This document shows, one piece after another, positions 48,505 to 57,880 of a stretch of DNA of 64,000 nt (positions are counted from its first letter, which is position 1; each line of letters begins with the position of its first letter). The stretch lies in contig MEMF01000002.1 in NCBI GenBank assembly GCA_001767855.1, forward strand, positions 619,493 to 683,492. The letters are read 5' to 3'. The DNA comes from Alphaproteobacteria bacterium RIFCSPHIGHO2_01_FULL_41_14 (lineage in GTDB: Bacteria; Pseudomonadota; Alphaproteobacteria; UBA7879; UBA5542). The translations under genes and the position numbers were made by a program. The notes beneath the pieces were generated by a model. The model was not told the origin of the DNA, made no database searches, and saw only the letters and a program-made list of their open reading frames with translations.

Positions 48505-50478
48505 ATGGATTTTAAACTAACCTCTGATTTTACGCCCGCGGGTGATCAACCCGCTGCCATTCAAAAGATTCTCTCGAATCTCGCGGAGGGGCAGCGAGAT
48601 CAAGTGCTGCTGGGCGTCACGGGATCGGGCAAAACCTTTACCATGGCCCATGTGATTCAACAGACTCAAAAGCCAACCCTCATTCTCGCCCCCAACAAGA
48701 CTCTCGCTGCCCAATTATACGGCGAGATGAAAGAATTCTTCCCCGAAAATGCGGTGGAATACTTCGTCTCCTATTACGACTATTACCAACCCGAAGCTTA
48801 TGTGCCTCGTCGCGATTTGTACATCGAGAAAGAAGCCACCATTAACGAGCAGATCGATCGCATGCGCCACAGTGCCACGCGCTCCTTACTCGAACGCAAA
48901 GATGTGATTATTGTGGCCAGTGTCTCGTGCATCTATGGATTAGGCGATGTGGAAGCATATCTTCAAATGTCCTTTAGTGTGAAACCAGGGGATGTGATCA
49001 ACCGGCAAGATCTTTTCCGCTGTTTTACCGAGCTGCAATACAACAGAAATGATATTGATTTCCATCGCGGTACTTTTCGGGTGAGGGGGGATACCATCGA
49101 GATCTTCCCCGCCCACTATGAAGACCGAGCCTGGCGTCTTTCCTTCTTTGACGACACTCTGGAAGCTATCCATGAAACAGATCCTTTGACGGGCGAAAAG
49201 CTTTCGTCGTTAGATACGGTGCGCCTCTTTCCCAACAGCCACTACGTGACGCCCAAACCAACTATCCGCCAAGCGATCAAACAAATCCAAGCCGATCTGC
49301 AGATGCGCCTAGAGCAGTTTGAAGCAGAAGGCAAACTCCTGGAGGCCCAACGCCTCCGCGAACGCGTGACCTTTGATATCGAATTGTTACAAGCCACCGG
49401 TATGTGCCCTGGCATTGAAAATTATTCACGCTATTTAACAGGTCGATTGCCTGGCCAGCCTCCCCCCACCTTATTCGAATATTTGCCCAATGATGCCCTC
49501 TTGGTGGTGGATGAAAGTCATATCAGCGTGCCCCAATTAACGGGCATGTATCGCGGAGATCGGGTGCGTAAATCCAATCTGGCAGAGTATGGGTTCCGCC
49601 TGCCGGCCTGCATGGATAACCGACCCCTGAAGTTTGAGGAATGGGACGAGATTCGCCCCCAAACCGTCTTTGTATCAGCCACCCCCGGCCCGTGGGAGCT
49701 GGAACAAACAAAGGGCACTTTTGTAGAACAAATCATTCGTCCCACCGGCCTTCTCGACCCTGTGTGCCTTGTGCGCCCCACCGAGAACCAAGTGGATGAC
49801 CTCATCGCCGAATGTTTGGCACTCTCTAAAAAGAACCAGCGCGTGTTGGTGACCACACTCACCAAAAAGATGGCCGAGGCTCTCACCACTTATTTGTCCG
49901 AAGTGGGTCTGAAGGTACGCTATATCCATTCGGACGTGGATACTCTCGAACGCATCGAAATTATCCGTGATTTGCGTCTCGGGATTTTCGATGTGTTGGT
50001 GGGGATCAACCTCCTCCGTGAAGGACTCGACATTCCCGAATGCGCCCTGGTGGCCATTCTGGATGCGGATCGGGAAGGGTACCTGCGCTCAAAAACATCG
50101 CTGATCCAAACCATCGGCCGCGCAGCCCGTAATGTGGAGGGAAGGGCGATTTTATATGCCGACCGGATGACGGGCTCAATGACCTCGGCCATTGACGAGA
50201 ACAACCGCCGTCGCGAGAAACAAGCTCTCTATAATGCGGCCCACGGCATCACCCCCGAAAGCATTAAAAAGAACATCACCAACATCATGGCCAGTGTGTA
50301 TGAACGAGATCATGTCACCGTGGACGTGGATGAGACGTTGCTGCTGACGGGAAAAGCTCTGCAATCCCATATCAAAAAACTAGAGAAACAGATGCTAGAA
50401 GCGGCGTCTGACCTGGACTTTGAAATCGCTACCAAACTGCGGGACGAGATTCATCGATTAGAGAAGAGGGCGTTATAA
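48505..50478 (+). CDS. uvrB: UvrABC excinuclease subunit B
   Basis: 657 residues. Walker [18 protein letters not shown], beta-hairpin [16 protein letters not shown] box [20 protein letters not shown], helicase motif [17 protein letters not shown] and QTIGRAARN, and C-terminal UVR domain [26 protein letters not shown] in two halves. Verifies DNA lesions with UvrA and recruits UvrC. 67 nt after nupC. Confidence 0.97.
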   Translation: MDFKLTSDFTPAGDQPAAIQKILSNLAEGQRDQVLLGVTGSGKTFTMAHVIQQTQKPTLILAPNKTLAAQLYGEMKEFFPENAVEYFVSYYDYYQPEAYVPRRDLYIEKEATINEQIDRMRHSATRSLLERKDVIIVASVSCIYGLGDVEAYLQMSFSVKPGDVINRQDLFRCFTELQYNRNDIDFHRGTFRVRGDTIEIFPAHYEDRAWRLSFFDDTLEAIHETDPLTGEKLSSLDTVRLFPNSHYVTPKPTIRQAIKQIQADLQMRLEQFEAEGKLLEAQRLRERVTFDIELLQATGMCPGIENYSRYLTGRLPGQPPPTLFEYLPNDALLVVDESHISVPQLTGMYRGDRVRKSNLAEYGFRLPACMDNRPLKFEEWDEIRPQTVFVSATPGPWELEQTKGTFVEQIIRPTGLLDPVCLVRPTENQVDDLIAECLALSKKNQRVLVTTLTKKMAEALTTYLSEVGLKVRYIHSDVDTLERIEIIRDLRLGIFDVLVGINLLREGLDIPECALVAILDADREGYLRSKTSLIQTIGRAARNVEGRAILYADRMTGSMTSAIDENNRRREKQALYNAAHGITPESIKKNITNIMASVYERDHVTVDVDETLLLTGKALQSHIKKLEKQMLEAASDLDFEIATKLRDEIHRLEKRAL

Positions 50479-50574
50479 AAGTCATCTTTTGTGAGGTTGA
50501 TTTTATTCGATTTTTAAACTGGATTTATATTTTTAATCAATCAAACTGATAAGTACTTATGGGAGAAAAATTGA

Positions 50575-51900
50575 ATGAAATCACTTATTTATGGCGCTGT
50601 GTTTTTTGTTTTGAGTGGATGGGGAGCAGGAGCTGACTTAGGGCCAGACATAGTTTCTGCACCGTCAAGCTCTAGCCTAAAAAGTCGCTCGCCTTACGTG
50701 ATGAAAGTTGAGGCAGATCCTTTGGCTCTCGCTCGGGTTTTATGTTTGGATGGGGGTGGCCTGAGAGGCGTTTATGCCGCAGAAATCTTGTCCAGTCTAG
50801 AAACCGAGCTAAAAGAGGGGAAAAGAATCTGCGACTTTTTCCAAGGAGGCATCACGGGAACCTCCACAGGATCTTTGATTGCCTTGGCTCTTGTCGCCCC
50901 CAACCATTTCAACAAACGTACCAAAAAGATGGAGCCCGGTCCGTATTCTGCCAGTGACATTGTTTCATTTTATGAAGAGATGGCGGATGAAGTTTTTAAA
51001 TGTTGGACACCCTCTCATTGCTGGACCAATGCAACCCATGGATATGATGAGGGCTGCCTCTCCAGCTTGAAGAAAACTCTCTGGAGTATAATGACTTGTT
51101 TTGGATGCTGTGCCTGTTGTAAAAATTGTGACGGATTTTGTGGGCCTAAATATGGTAACCATGCCCTGAAAATACTCCTTGAACGGTATTTTGGAGGTCT
51201 CACCCTGAAAGAGGCCTTAGTCCCCGTTCAAATTGTTTCATATGATGTTCTATTGAACCAACCAGTCTACTTTGATAGCTATAGACATACTAACATACGC
51301 TTTGTGGATGCAGCTCTTTGTTCTTCTGCAGCCCCCACTTATTTGCCAGGAGTTTCCATTGGTGATGGAAATGGAAGCCCTTTATACCAGTGCATAGATG
51401 GCGGTATTTTTGACAACAGTGCCTGTTTAGCAGCCTTGAGGTTTGGTCTTTTCCATACGCAAAAAACATTACAAGATTCTGGCTTTAGCCTTCATCTGAC
51501 TGATTTTGTTTTGTTATCCATTGGAACAGGTCAAAGAATTATTGGATCTCGTTATAAAAAGTTGAAACATGCCAGCAAATTGACCTGGGCGTCTGAAGCC
51601 ATTGAAATCAGCATCAATGGAACTTCTCAAGCAACCCACGCAAATCTAAGCGCCATTTATGAGGCAGCAGAATTGGAAGAGGAACCGCGTCAATATTTTA
51701 GAATTCAACCTATTTTGCCGGATACAGAAACCCAAATGGATGATTCTTCCATTATTCCACACTTAAGAGCTAGAGCAAGAGCAGATACGACAGGAGATTA
51801 CTGCAATGCAGCTTTTAAAGAGTTTGTGAAGGAGCACGCAAGGCCCAGAAAGCCAAACGAGAGTACCAAGAAGGATATAGTAAGTTTCAGCGTAGTCTGA
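50575..51900 (+). CDS. exported patatin-like phospholipase
   Basis: 441 residues with a signal peptide (MKSLIYGAVFFVLSGWGAGA). Patatin features are complete: oxyanion loop DGGGLRG (59-65), nucleophile elbow GTSTG (S97) and catalytic Asp in CIDGGIFDNS (D275). Between them an insert holds seven Cys within 15 residues (175-189, CFGCCACCKNCDGFC), not usual for patatins; it could bind metal or be lipid-modified. Secreted patatins in Rickettsia, Legionella and Pseudomonas act as phospholipase A effectors, so a host-directed role is plausible. The export route is not shown by the window. Confidence 0.88.
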   Translation: MKSLIYGAVFFVLSGWGAGADLGPDIVSAPSSSSLKSRSPYVMKVEADPLALARVLCLDGGGLRGVYAAEILSSLETELKEGKRICDFFQGGITGTSTGSLIALALVAPNHFNKRTKKMEPGPYSASDIVSFYEEMADEVFKCWTPSHCWTNATHGYDEGCLSSLKKTLWSIMTCFGCCACCKNCDGFCGPKYGNHALKILLERYFGGLTLKEALVPVQIVSYDVLLNQPVYFDSYRHTNIRFVDAALCSSAAPTYLPGVSIGDGNGSPLYQCIDGGIFDNSACLAALRFGLFHTQKTLQDSGFSLHLTDFVLLSIGTGQRIIGSRYKKLKHASKLTWASEAIEISINGTSQATHANLSAIYEAAELEEEPRQYFRIQPILPDTETQMDDSSIIPHLRARARADTTGDYCNAAFKEFVKEHARPRKPNESTKKDIVSFSVV

Positions 51901-51908
51901 ATTATAAA

Positions 51909-52211
51909 TCAATCCCTACAGAAATGGCGCTGTTCTAGCCTAAGAATCTGGCTATAAAGAACTGGAATAGTTCCCATTGCCTCCAACTCGAAGTTTCTTT
52001 TAGCGTAGAGCTCCAACCTCTCTTGTCTATGTCTTAAGAGCTTAATTACTTTCCTTACTATGTCAGGACTTTTTACCAAGTCAGCGTCTAAATCTTCCCT
52101 CTCCAAAAGACGTGCAGTGTATCTCTGCTGCAACTCCTCGTCACTCCCCGCTGCATGCAAGGACAAACAGGTTATCAAGGCGGTTGCGCATATCCATGGA
52201 ACGGCTTTCAT
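51909..52211 (-). CDS. small exported protein of unknown function
   Basis: 100 residues: signal peptide MKAVPWICATALITCLSLHAAG, then a mostly helical charged chain (EELQQRYTARLLEREDLDADL, RKVIKLLRHRQERLELYAKRNFELEA) ending LEQRHFCRD. AGGAG lies just before the ATG at suitable spacing. No family recognised. It converges on the patatin gene with 8 nt between stops. Confidence 0.65.
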   Translation of the reverse strand: MKAVPWICATALITCLSLHAAGSDEELQQRYTARLLEREDLDADLVKSPDIVRKVIKLLRHRQERLELYAKRNFELEAMGTIPVLYSQILRLEQRHFCRD

Positions 52212-52381
52212 GATGAATCTCCTTAAAAATTATAACCTCGTAATAATCTTCTGACACCATACGCCTTTTTCATCAAGGCGAAAATAGAAAAAAATTAAAC
52301 GATTTTCGCTCTCTTAGCTCGTTCTTCCCCCTGATTCCACCCACCTAACCCGTTCTTTTTCTCCGAAGATCCACAAATTTA

Positions 52382-52409
52382 TTGACGGGCGACTCGGGAA
52401 CTGTAATAT
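52382..52409 (+). promoter_or_regulatory. putative promoter of tRNA-Leu
   Basis: TTGACG at 52382-52387 and TAATAT at 52404-52409, spacing 16 bp, followed by a G/C-rich stretch (GGAGCCC) like the discriminators of stable-RNA promoters; 15 bp before the tRNA. Confidence 0.55.
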
Positions 52410-52424
52410 GGAGCCCATATTAAA

Positions 52425-52511
52425 GCCCCTGTGGTGGAACTGGTAGACGCGGTAGACTCAAAATCTACTATCCGCGAGGATGTGGGAGTTCGACTCTCCC
52501 CGGGGGCACCA
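52425..52511 (+). tRNA. tRNA-Leu (anticodon CAA)
   Basis: Acceptor GCCCCTG pairs with CGGGGGC (52501-52507), discriminator A and encoded CCA follow. Anticodon stem GTAGA/TCTAC encloses CTCAAAA, anticodon CAA, reading UUG. The long variable arm and GTTCGACTC T-loop fit a class II tRNA. A Nudix gene starts 30 nt downstream. Confidence 0.95.
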
Positions 52512-52541
52512 CCGAAAAGATGAATGAGTAAGGGATGAATA

Positions 52542-53045
52542 ATGCCACCTCCTAAAACCTCTGCTGATCGCCATGTTTCTTATCATGTGGGGTTAAAAAT
52601 TCTCCTCCGACGGCAAGATGAGTTTCTGTTTCTAAAATCCCCCTTTAGTGCCTGCTTTGATCTGCCCGGCGGCCGCATTGGGACAGAAGAAAAAATCACC
52701 CCCCTCAAAGATATTCTTCAGCGAGAAGTAAAAGAAGAGTTAGGGGGTACTCTCCACTATCAACTGGGCAAACCAGCCTTTCTCTTCAGGCGCTATTTCC
52801 CCACCCTTAAATTGAATGTTTTCTTGAGTGTCTATGAGGCTACCTATATTTCTGGCAACCTGCAACTCTCGTCAGAGCACACCAGCTATCATTGGATTAA
52901 CCCCATCGAGTTTTTGTTGAAGGAAAACCATTTTCTCAGTAAAGAAGAATACTTGGGTTTTAAAACTTATTTTCAGCAAACTCTGAAAGACAAAGAGCCC
53001 CCTAAGACATCCTCAATGCTTCCGCAAACTGGTTTGGTGTCCTAA
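52542..53045 (+). CDS. Nudix hydrolase
   Basis: 167 residues. The Nudix box is readable as LPGGRIGTEEKITPLKDILQ followed by REVKEELGG, with the REVKEE helix intact but three extra residues in the loop between the first Glu and REVKEE compared with the standard spacing. Such hydrolases cleave X-linked nucleoside diphosphates; the substrate is not deducible. The C-terminus ends in a short disordered tail. It is 30 nt downstream of tRNA-Leu and probably read from the tRNA promoter. Confidence 0.85.
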   Translation: MPPPKTSADRHVSYHVGLKILLRRQDEFLFLKSPFSACFDLPGGRIGTEEKITPLKDILQREVKEELGGTLHYQLGKPAFLFRRYFPTLKLNVFLSVYEATYISGNLQLSSEHTSYHWINPIEFLLKENHFLSKEEYLGFKTYFQQTLKDKEPPKTSSMLPQTGLVS

Positions 53046-53201
53046 TTATTTCTCCTTATCGTCACTCTCGAGAAAATTCCTTCAAAGGGTTCGCCTGGGT
53101 CTCAAACGAGAGAAGATTCCACGGTCCTGTCGAGCCTCTGAATGACGAGAAGAAGGGTTATTCCTCTGAATGATGAACGAAAGGGAAAATATCCTTTTCC
53201 T

Positions 53202-54125
53202 CTATTCTTCTCCTGATTCTTCTGACTCACTCCATTTGTCTTCTTCGGGGGGGCGTCCTGAGGCTCCAGAAAATGTTAAGGTTTTGAACTTCTCTTGTAG
53301 GGCTGCCGCAATCGAGCCTTTATCAGCAGTGGGTTTCTGTTGCTGAATGGGCTCACCTTTTTCATCAAAAGCTGAACCAGACCGCCGTCTTTCTAGTCGT
53401 CTTACTAGCTCTTCTTGGACACCTCCCGGTTGGCTGGCTGGGCGTCGTTGAGGAGGAAGAGTCCTTCTGGCAGAAGCAGCGCTAGTAGGCGCTGTAGCGG
53501 CAGCAGGGCGGCGACCTTCCAAAAATCCAGGCATGGGTGGTGGCGGAGGCGGGGGTGCTAAAGGTCTTAGAAGTCTTGGGGCTGCCGCTTCTGCGCGGGG
53601 ACTTTCGGCGCGGCGAGCAGGTGAAGAGGGAGAAGGACGACGAGCCGTCCTTGCCGGTGGACTTTCCGCGCGGGCAGACGAAGAGGATTCAGAAGAGTCA
53701 GACGAGGAAGATCTTCTGTGATGCTTCTTTCTCTGATGAGTTAAGTAAGGCGTTAATTCTTCCTCCTCATCAGAGGATAAGTGACTGGTCTCTTTCAGAT
53801 GTTGTGTCAAAGAACTGAGCCGAGACGTACGTTTTGAAAAGGCACGAAAGCCGGGATTACGTTTTTCTTCATCCAATCTTTCTTGTTGACGGACAAGACG
53901 GCGCGCTTTTCTGGCCAATCTTCTTTGTTTGTCACGGTATTCCCTATTTTCAGCATAAAGGGCTCTTTGTGCCCGAGCGTCCTCCTCTTCCATTTTTCCG
54001 ATATTTTCAGGAGATACGTTCTCAAAATCTCCTTCTGAAGAAGATCTTTCTGCAGGAGCACCGGATGAAAAGACAGGGCTCCAAAGACCCAGAAGACAGA
54101 TAAAAATTTTGATTTGGTTTTTCAT
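53202..54125 (-). CDS. exported proline/serine/arginine-rich protein with WASP-like acidic tail
   Basis: 307 residues from ATG 54125, preceded by AGGGG; longer upstream starts have no ribosome-binding site. Layout: signal peptide (KNQIKIFICLLGLWSPVFSSG), a charged coiled-coil-like helix (about 44-90), a Ser/Arg-rich stretch (RRSSSSDSSESSSSARAES, ~137-155), a polyproline block PPPPPPPMPG (191-200), two short amphipathic helices (VQEELVRRLERRR ~236-248; GSIAAALQEKFKTL ~270-283) and an acidic end with one Trp (PPEEDKWSESEESGEE). PolyPro, helix, helix, acidic-Trp is the order of the actin-nucleating part of WASP and of bacterial mimics such as RickA. No clear WH2 LKKV motif is seen, so this is a hypothesis. 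It follows the phosphohexomutase gene by 78 nt on the same strand. Confidence 0.7.
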   Translation of the reverse strand: MKNQIKIFICLLGLWSPVFSSGAPAERSSSEGDFENVSPENIGKMEEEDARAQRALYAENREYRDKQRRLARKARRLVRQQERLDEEKRNPGFRAFSKRTSRLSSLTQHLKETSHLSSDEEEELTPYLTHQRKKHHRRSSSSDSSESSSSARAESPPARTARRPSPSSPARRAESPRAEAAAPRLLRPLAPPPPPPPMPGFLEGRRPAAATAPTSAASARRTLPPQRRPASQPGGVQEELVRRLERRRSGSAFDEKGEPIQQQKPTADKGSIAAALQEKFKTLTFSGASGRPPEEDKWSESEESGEE

Positions 54126-54203
54126 TGAACTGAACCCCTGTTTATACCTCAAAGTATTCGAGAATTTCTCCTCTTTGTAAAGACAAAAGTGGCAGGGCAA
54201 CCC

Positions 54204-55592
54204 CTAAACCCGAACGCCTGACACCCTCAGCTGTTCGCGTAACATATCAACAAGGGCCGGTAAATCCTCCTCTTTTCGCGCTTCACAGCGACACACCAAC
54301 CTATCTTCCGTATTGGAGGCTCGGACCAACCACCAGCCTTTTGGGGATCTGACCCTCACACCATCCAAGTCCGACACGTCGAGGAAGGACTCTTCGGCAA
54401 TTTCAGCTAAGCGTTCTTTGATCTCGTTGACCACGTCGAACTTTCGGTCATCAGCGCAGGGGATCCGCATTTCTGGCGTTGCCGCATAAGAGGGGAGGGG
54501 AATCATGGCCAAAGCCAGAGAGTAATCAAAGGCTTCAACCATATTTAACAAACGAATGGCGGCATAAAGTGCATCATCAAATCCATAATAATGGTCGGCA
54601 AAAAAGAAATGGCCGCTCATTTCCCCCGCGAGCAAAGCACCTGTTTCTTTCATTTTTTGTTTGATTAAAGAGTGCCCTGTTTTACATAGAAGAGGCTTCC
54701 CCCCCTGCGCGCGGATATCCTCGAACACGGCGTCACTGGTTTGCACACCAGAAATAATAGTCGCCCCAAAGTGGGTTTTCAATAAATCTCGGGCAAAAAG
54801 CATCAGGAGAGCCTCTGGCCCCACAATATCACCCTGATTGTCAATGACACCTAACCGATCCCCATCTCCATCAAAGGCAATCCCTAGATCCGCTTTTTGT
54901 TCCAATAATGTTCTCTTTATGTCTCTTAATGTATACTCATCTGCGGGATTGGGATGATGGTGGGGAAAGGTACCATCAATGGTGCCGTAAAGCACCGTAT
55001 GCTGGCCAGGGAGTTTCTTAACCAATCTCTCTAAAATTTCCCCGGTGGCGCCATTTCCAGCATCCCACACCACTTTCAATGGCTTTTTAGGCTTATAATC
55101 TTCTAAGAGTCGCTGAATATACGCTTCTATTAAATCCACGTCTTTCACTGCCCCTGGCGAGGCACTGGGCTGAATAAGCTGCGTTAAGTTTTGAAAGCTT
55201 CGAATCTCATGCCCAAAAACAGGTCGATCCCGAAGCGTCATTTTAAACCCATTATACCAAGCCGGATTATGGGAGCCTGTAATCATAATCCCCCCATCCG
55301 CTTGGAGAGCCTGAATTGCATAATAAAGAAGAGGGGTAGGACCCACACCAATGCGAATCACATTGACCCCAGCTTCTTGAAGCCCCTGAACCAAAAAAGA
55401 TTCTAAAACGGGAGAACTTAATCGCCCATCCCGGCACACCACCACGGTTTTATCATATTTCGACCCCAAAAAATGGGAAAAACACTGACCAATCGCCCAG
55501 GCATCCTCATTGCGCAACACCTCTTCATAATGGCCACGAATATCGTATTCTCTGAGGAGGGAGGGGTGAAAGTGATGCGTAGAGAGACTCAT
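54204..55592 (-). CDS. phosphomannomutase/phosphoglucomutase (AlgC type)
   Basis: 462 residues. Four alpha-D-phosphohexomutase domains: phosphoserine loop GGIMITGSHNPAWYNGFKM, metal loop IAFDGDGDRLGVIDNQG, sugar-specificity loop GEMSGHFFF and phosphate-binding WWLVRASNTEDRLV near the end. N-terminal LREYDIRGHYEE is typical of the AlgC/ManB group. Interconverts hexose 1- and 6-phosphates, feeding GalU. The ATG overlaps the ugd stop (ATGA); last gene of galU-ugd-pgm. Confidence 0.94.
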   Translation of the reverse strand: MSLSTHHFHPSLLREYDIRGHYEEVLRNEDAWAIGQCFSHFLGSKYDKTVVVCRDGRLSSPVLESFLVQGLQEAGVNVIRIGVGPTPLLYYAIQALQADGGIMITGSHNPAWYNGFKMTLRDRPVFGHEIRSFQNLTQLIQPSASPGAVKDVDLIEAYIQRLLEDYKPKKPLKVVWDAGNGATGEILERLVKKLPGQHTVLYGTIDGTFPHHHPNPADEYTLRDIKRTLLEQKADLGIAFDGDGDRLGVIDNQGDIVGPEALLMLFARDLLKTHFGATIISGVQTSDAVFEDIRAQGGKPLLCKTGHSLIKQKMKETGALLAGEMSGHFFFADHYYGFDDALYAAIRLLNMVEAFDYSLALAMIPLPSYAATPEMRIPCADDRKFDVVNEIKERLAEIAEESFLDVSDLDGVRVRSPKGWWLVRASNTEDRLVCRCEARKEEDLPALVDMLREQLRVSGVRV

Positions 55593-56917
55593 GATTTTTC
55601 AACTGGCACCACAGCTTGGCGACCAATGGAGTGATAGACAAATCCTGCTTTTTCGATGTCATCGGGGCGATAAATATTTCGCAAATCCACAATCAAGGGC
55701 ACCCGCATTCTTTTTTTAACCTCTTCCAAATTCAGATACCGGAACTCATTCCATTCCGTCAGCACCACTAAAATATGGGCGTCGTTCAACGTTTCGTACG
55801 CATTAACCTTCCACTTTACATGAGAGAGCATATCTGCTGCATTCTTCATACCTGCGGGGTCATAAGCCGCAATACTCGCCCCCATCTTTTGGAGAGCTGG
55901 GATAATGGTTAGACTCGGACTGTCGCGCATGTCATCCGTATCCGGTTTGAAGGTCACCCCTAAAATGGCAATCTTCTTGTTCTTTAAGCTCCCCCCAACC
56001 GCTTCTTTTATCTTTTCAGCCATGGACTGTTTGCGCTCTTCATTCGCTTTGATTACCGTCTCAATGATGGTGAGGGGGGCTCCATACTCCCGTGCTGTCC
56101 ATGCCATAGCAAGAGTATCTTTGGGAAAACAAGACCCTCCATATCCAGGGCCAGGGTTCAGGAATCTTTTCCCAATACGTTGATCAAGCCCAATCCCTTT
56201 GGCCACATCATAAATATCAGCACCACACGCTTCGCACAAATCCGCCACCTGATTGATGAAGGTTATTTTGGTCGCAAGGAAACTATTGGCGGCATATTTA
56301 ATCAGCTCGGAGGATTCGGGCGATGTAAAAATAAGAGGAGTCCCCAGGAGGAAAAAAGGATTATAAAGCTTGCGCATCACTGTTTCCGCCCGCAAGGTCC
56401 GAGCGCCCACCACCACCCGATCCGGATTCATGAAATCCTCGATAGCCGAACCTTCCCGTAAAAATTCAGGGTTAGACACCACATCGAAATCAGCTTGAGG
56501 ATTGATTTTTTTAATATGATCTTGCAGCTTCTTTGCCGTATCCACCGGCACGGTGGATTTGGTCACCACTACCGTGTAATCCTTCATGGTCAAAGCAATA
56601 TCTTTGGCTGCGTCAAACACATACTTCAGATCAGCCTGTCCATCCGTTTCAGAAGGGGGGGTTCCCACCGCGATAAAGACCACACTACAATGGGGAACGA
56701 TTTCTTTGATGTTAGAAGAAAACTTAAGACGGCCTGCCTTTGTGTTTTTTTTAACCAGATCTTCAAGGCCTGGCTCATAAATTGGGATGATTCCCTTTTC
56801 CAAGGCTTCTATTTTAGACCGGTCAATATCCACACAAGTCACGTCAAACCCTAGCTCTGCAAAACAGGTGCCCGTGACTAGCCCCACATACCCCGTTCCA
56901 ATCATACAAATTTTCAT
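55589..56917 (-). CDS. ugd: UDP-glucose 6-dehydrogenase
   Basis: 442 residues. Oxidises UDP-glucose to UDP-glucuronate with NAD. Dinucleotide fold MKICMIGTGYVGLVTGTCFAELG, substrate-lid YEPGLEDLVKKN, catalytic Cys in PGPGYGGSCFPKDTLAM, C-terminal GVTFKPDTDDMRDSPSL. Overlaps galU (4 bp) and the phosphohexomutase (4 bp). Supplies glucuronate for capsule or LPS sugars. Confidence 0.96.
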   Translation of the reverse strand: MKICMIGTGYVGLVTGTCFAELGFDVTCVDIDRSKIEALEKGIIPIYEPGLEDLVKKNTKAGRLKFSSNIKEIVPHCSVVFIAVGTPPSETDGQADLKYVFDAAKDIALTMKDYTVVVTKSTVPVDTAKKLQDHIKKINPQADFDVVSNPEFLREGSAIEDFMNPDRVVVGARTLRAETVMRKLYNPFFLLGTPLIFTSPESSELIKYAANSFLATKITFINQVADLCEACGADIYDVAKGIGLDQRIGKRFLNPGPGYGGSCFPKDTLAMAWTAREYGAPLTIIETVIKANEERKQSMAEKIKEAVGGSLKNKKIAILGVTFKPDTDDMRDSPSLTIIPALQKMGASIAAYDPAGMKNAADMLSHVKWKVNAYETLNDAHILVVLTEWNEFRYLNLEEVKKRMRVPLIVDLRNIYRPDDIEKAGFVYHSIGRQAVVPVEKS

Positions 56918-57807
56918 GAACGCGCCATTAATTCCTGCAACATTTTTAATGTACTCTCCCGCATATCTTTTCTATTGAGTGCAAAGGCAATGTTCGCTTC
57001 AAGCAATCCTGTTTTTGATCCGCAGTCAAACCGACTTCCTTCAAATTTTAACCCAAAGAAGGATTGAGTTTTCAATAGGTTTGAAAGAGCATCCGTTAAT
57101 TGGATTTCCCCATTTTTGCCTGTTTTTACAGATTCAAGCTCTTGGAAAATTTCTGGATGCAACAGATAGCGCCCAATCACTGCAAGGTTAGAGGGAGAGT
57201 GGGCAGGCTCCGGCTTTTCCACAAACCCATTGATAGTTAAAAGATTTCCCGTGGTGCTTGCCACTTTAACCATGCCATAATGAACACACTCTTCAGGATC
57301 AACTTCCATGAGAGCGACCATATTCGAGGGACTTTTGTCATAAACCTCGAGCATTTGTTTCAAGCAGGGTTTTTTAGAAAGAAACAAGTCATCCGCCAAT
57401 AAAATAGCAAAAGGTTCATCTTTAATAAGGTTTCGCGCACACCAAACGGCATGTCCCAACCCCAGCGGATCTTGCTGCCGCGTATAGACCACCTTTCCAG
57501 GATCAAGCACCACGCTATTGACCACTTCTAAATCCCCCTTATTTCCTCGTTTCATGAGGGTTGCATTGAGTTCATAGGAGTAATCAAAGAAATCTTCCAG
57601 AGCACTTTTGCCGCGTCCCGTCACGAAAATAAATTCCTCAATCCCCGCGGCTTTCGCTTCTTCCACGGCATATTGAATCACGGGTCGATCTATGACCGTC
57701 AGCATTTCTTTGGGAATAGATTTCGTCGCGGGCAGGAAGCGGGTTCCGAGTCCGGCGGCTGGAAAGACAGCCTTACGAATTTTAGGGCGAATTTTTTGTA
57801 CAGTCAT
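56914..57807 (-). CDS. galU: UTP--glucose-1-phosphate uridylyltransferase
   Basis: 297 residues from ATG 57807 (a longer start is open but unsupported). Makes UDP-glucose. Nucleotide-binding AVFPAAGLGTRFLPATKSIPKEML, GRGKSALEDFFD, FAILLADDLFL and SRFDCGSKTGLLEANIAFAL are the GalU signatures. First gene of the overlapping galU-ugd-pgm unit, whose products run in order glucose-6-P to glucose-1-P to UDP-glucose to UDP-glucuronate. Confidence 0.96.
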   Translation of the reverse strand: MTVQKIRPKIRKAVFPAAGLGTRFLPATKSIPKEMLTVIDRPVIQYAVEEAKAAGIEEFIFVTGRGKSALEDFFDYSYELNATLMKRGNKGDLEVVNSVVLDPGKVVYTRQQDPLGLGHAVWCARNLIKDEPFAILLADDLFLSKKPCLKQMLEVYDKSPSNMVALMEVDPEECVHYGMVKVASTTGNLLTINGFVEKPEPAHSPSNLAVIGRYLLHPEIFQELESVKTGKNGEIQLTDALSNLLKTQSFFGLKFEGSRFDCGSKTGLLEANIAFALNRKDMRESTLKMLQELMARS

Positions 57808-57880
57808 TGTGTCATCATCCTTGCGTACCCCTATCCTACACAAAAGAGAGCAGAGAGGAAAGCCGAAGTGAGGCCTTGAT

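Noticed and set aside
53137..53200. Terminator between the Nudix and proline-rich genes
   Set aside because: GGGAAAATATCCTTTTCC can pair only weakly and lacks a proper T-run.
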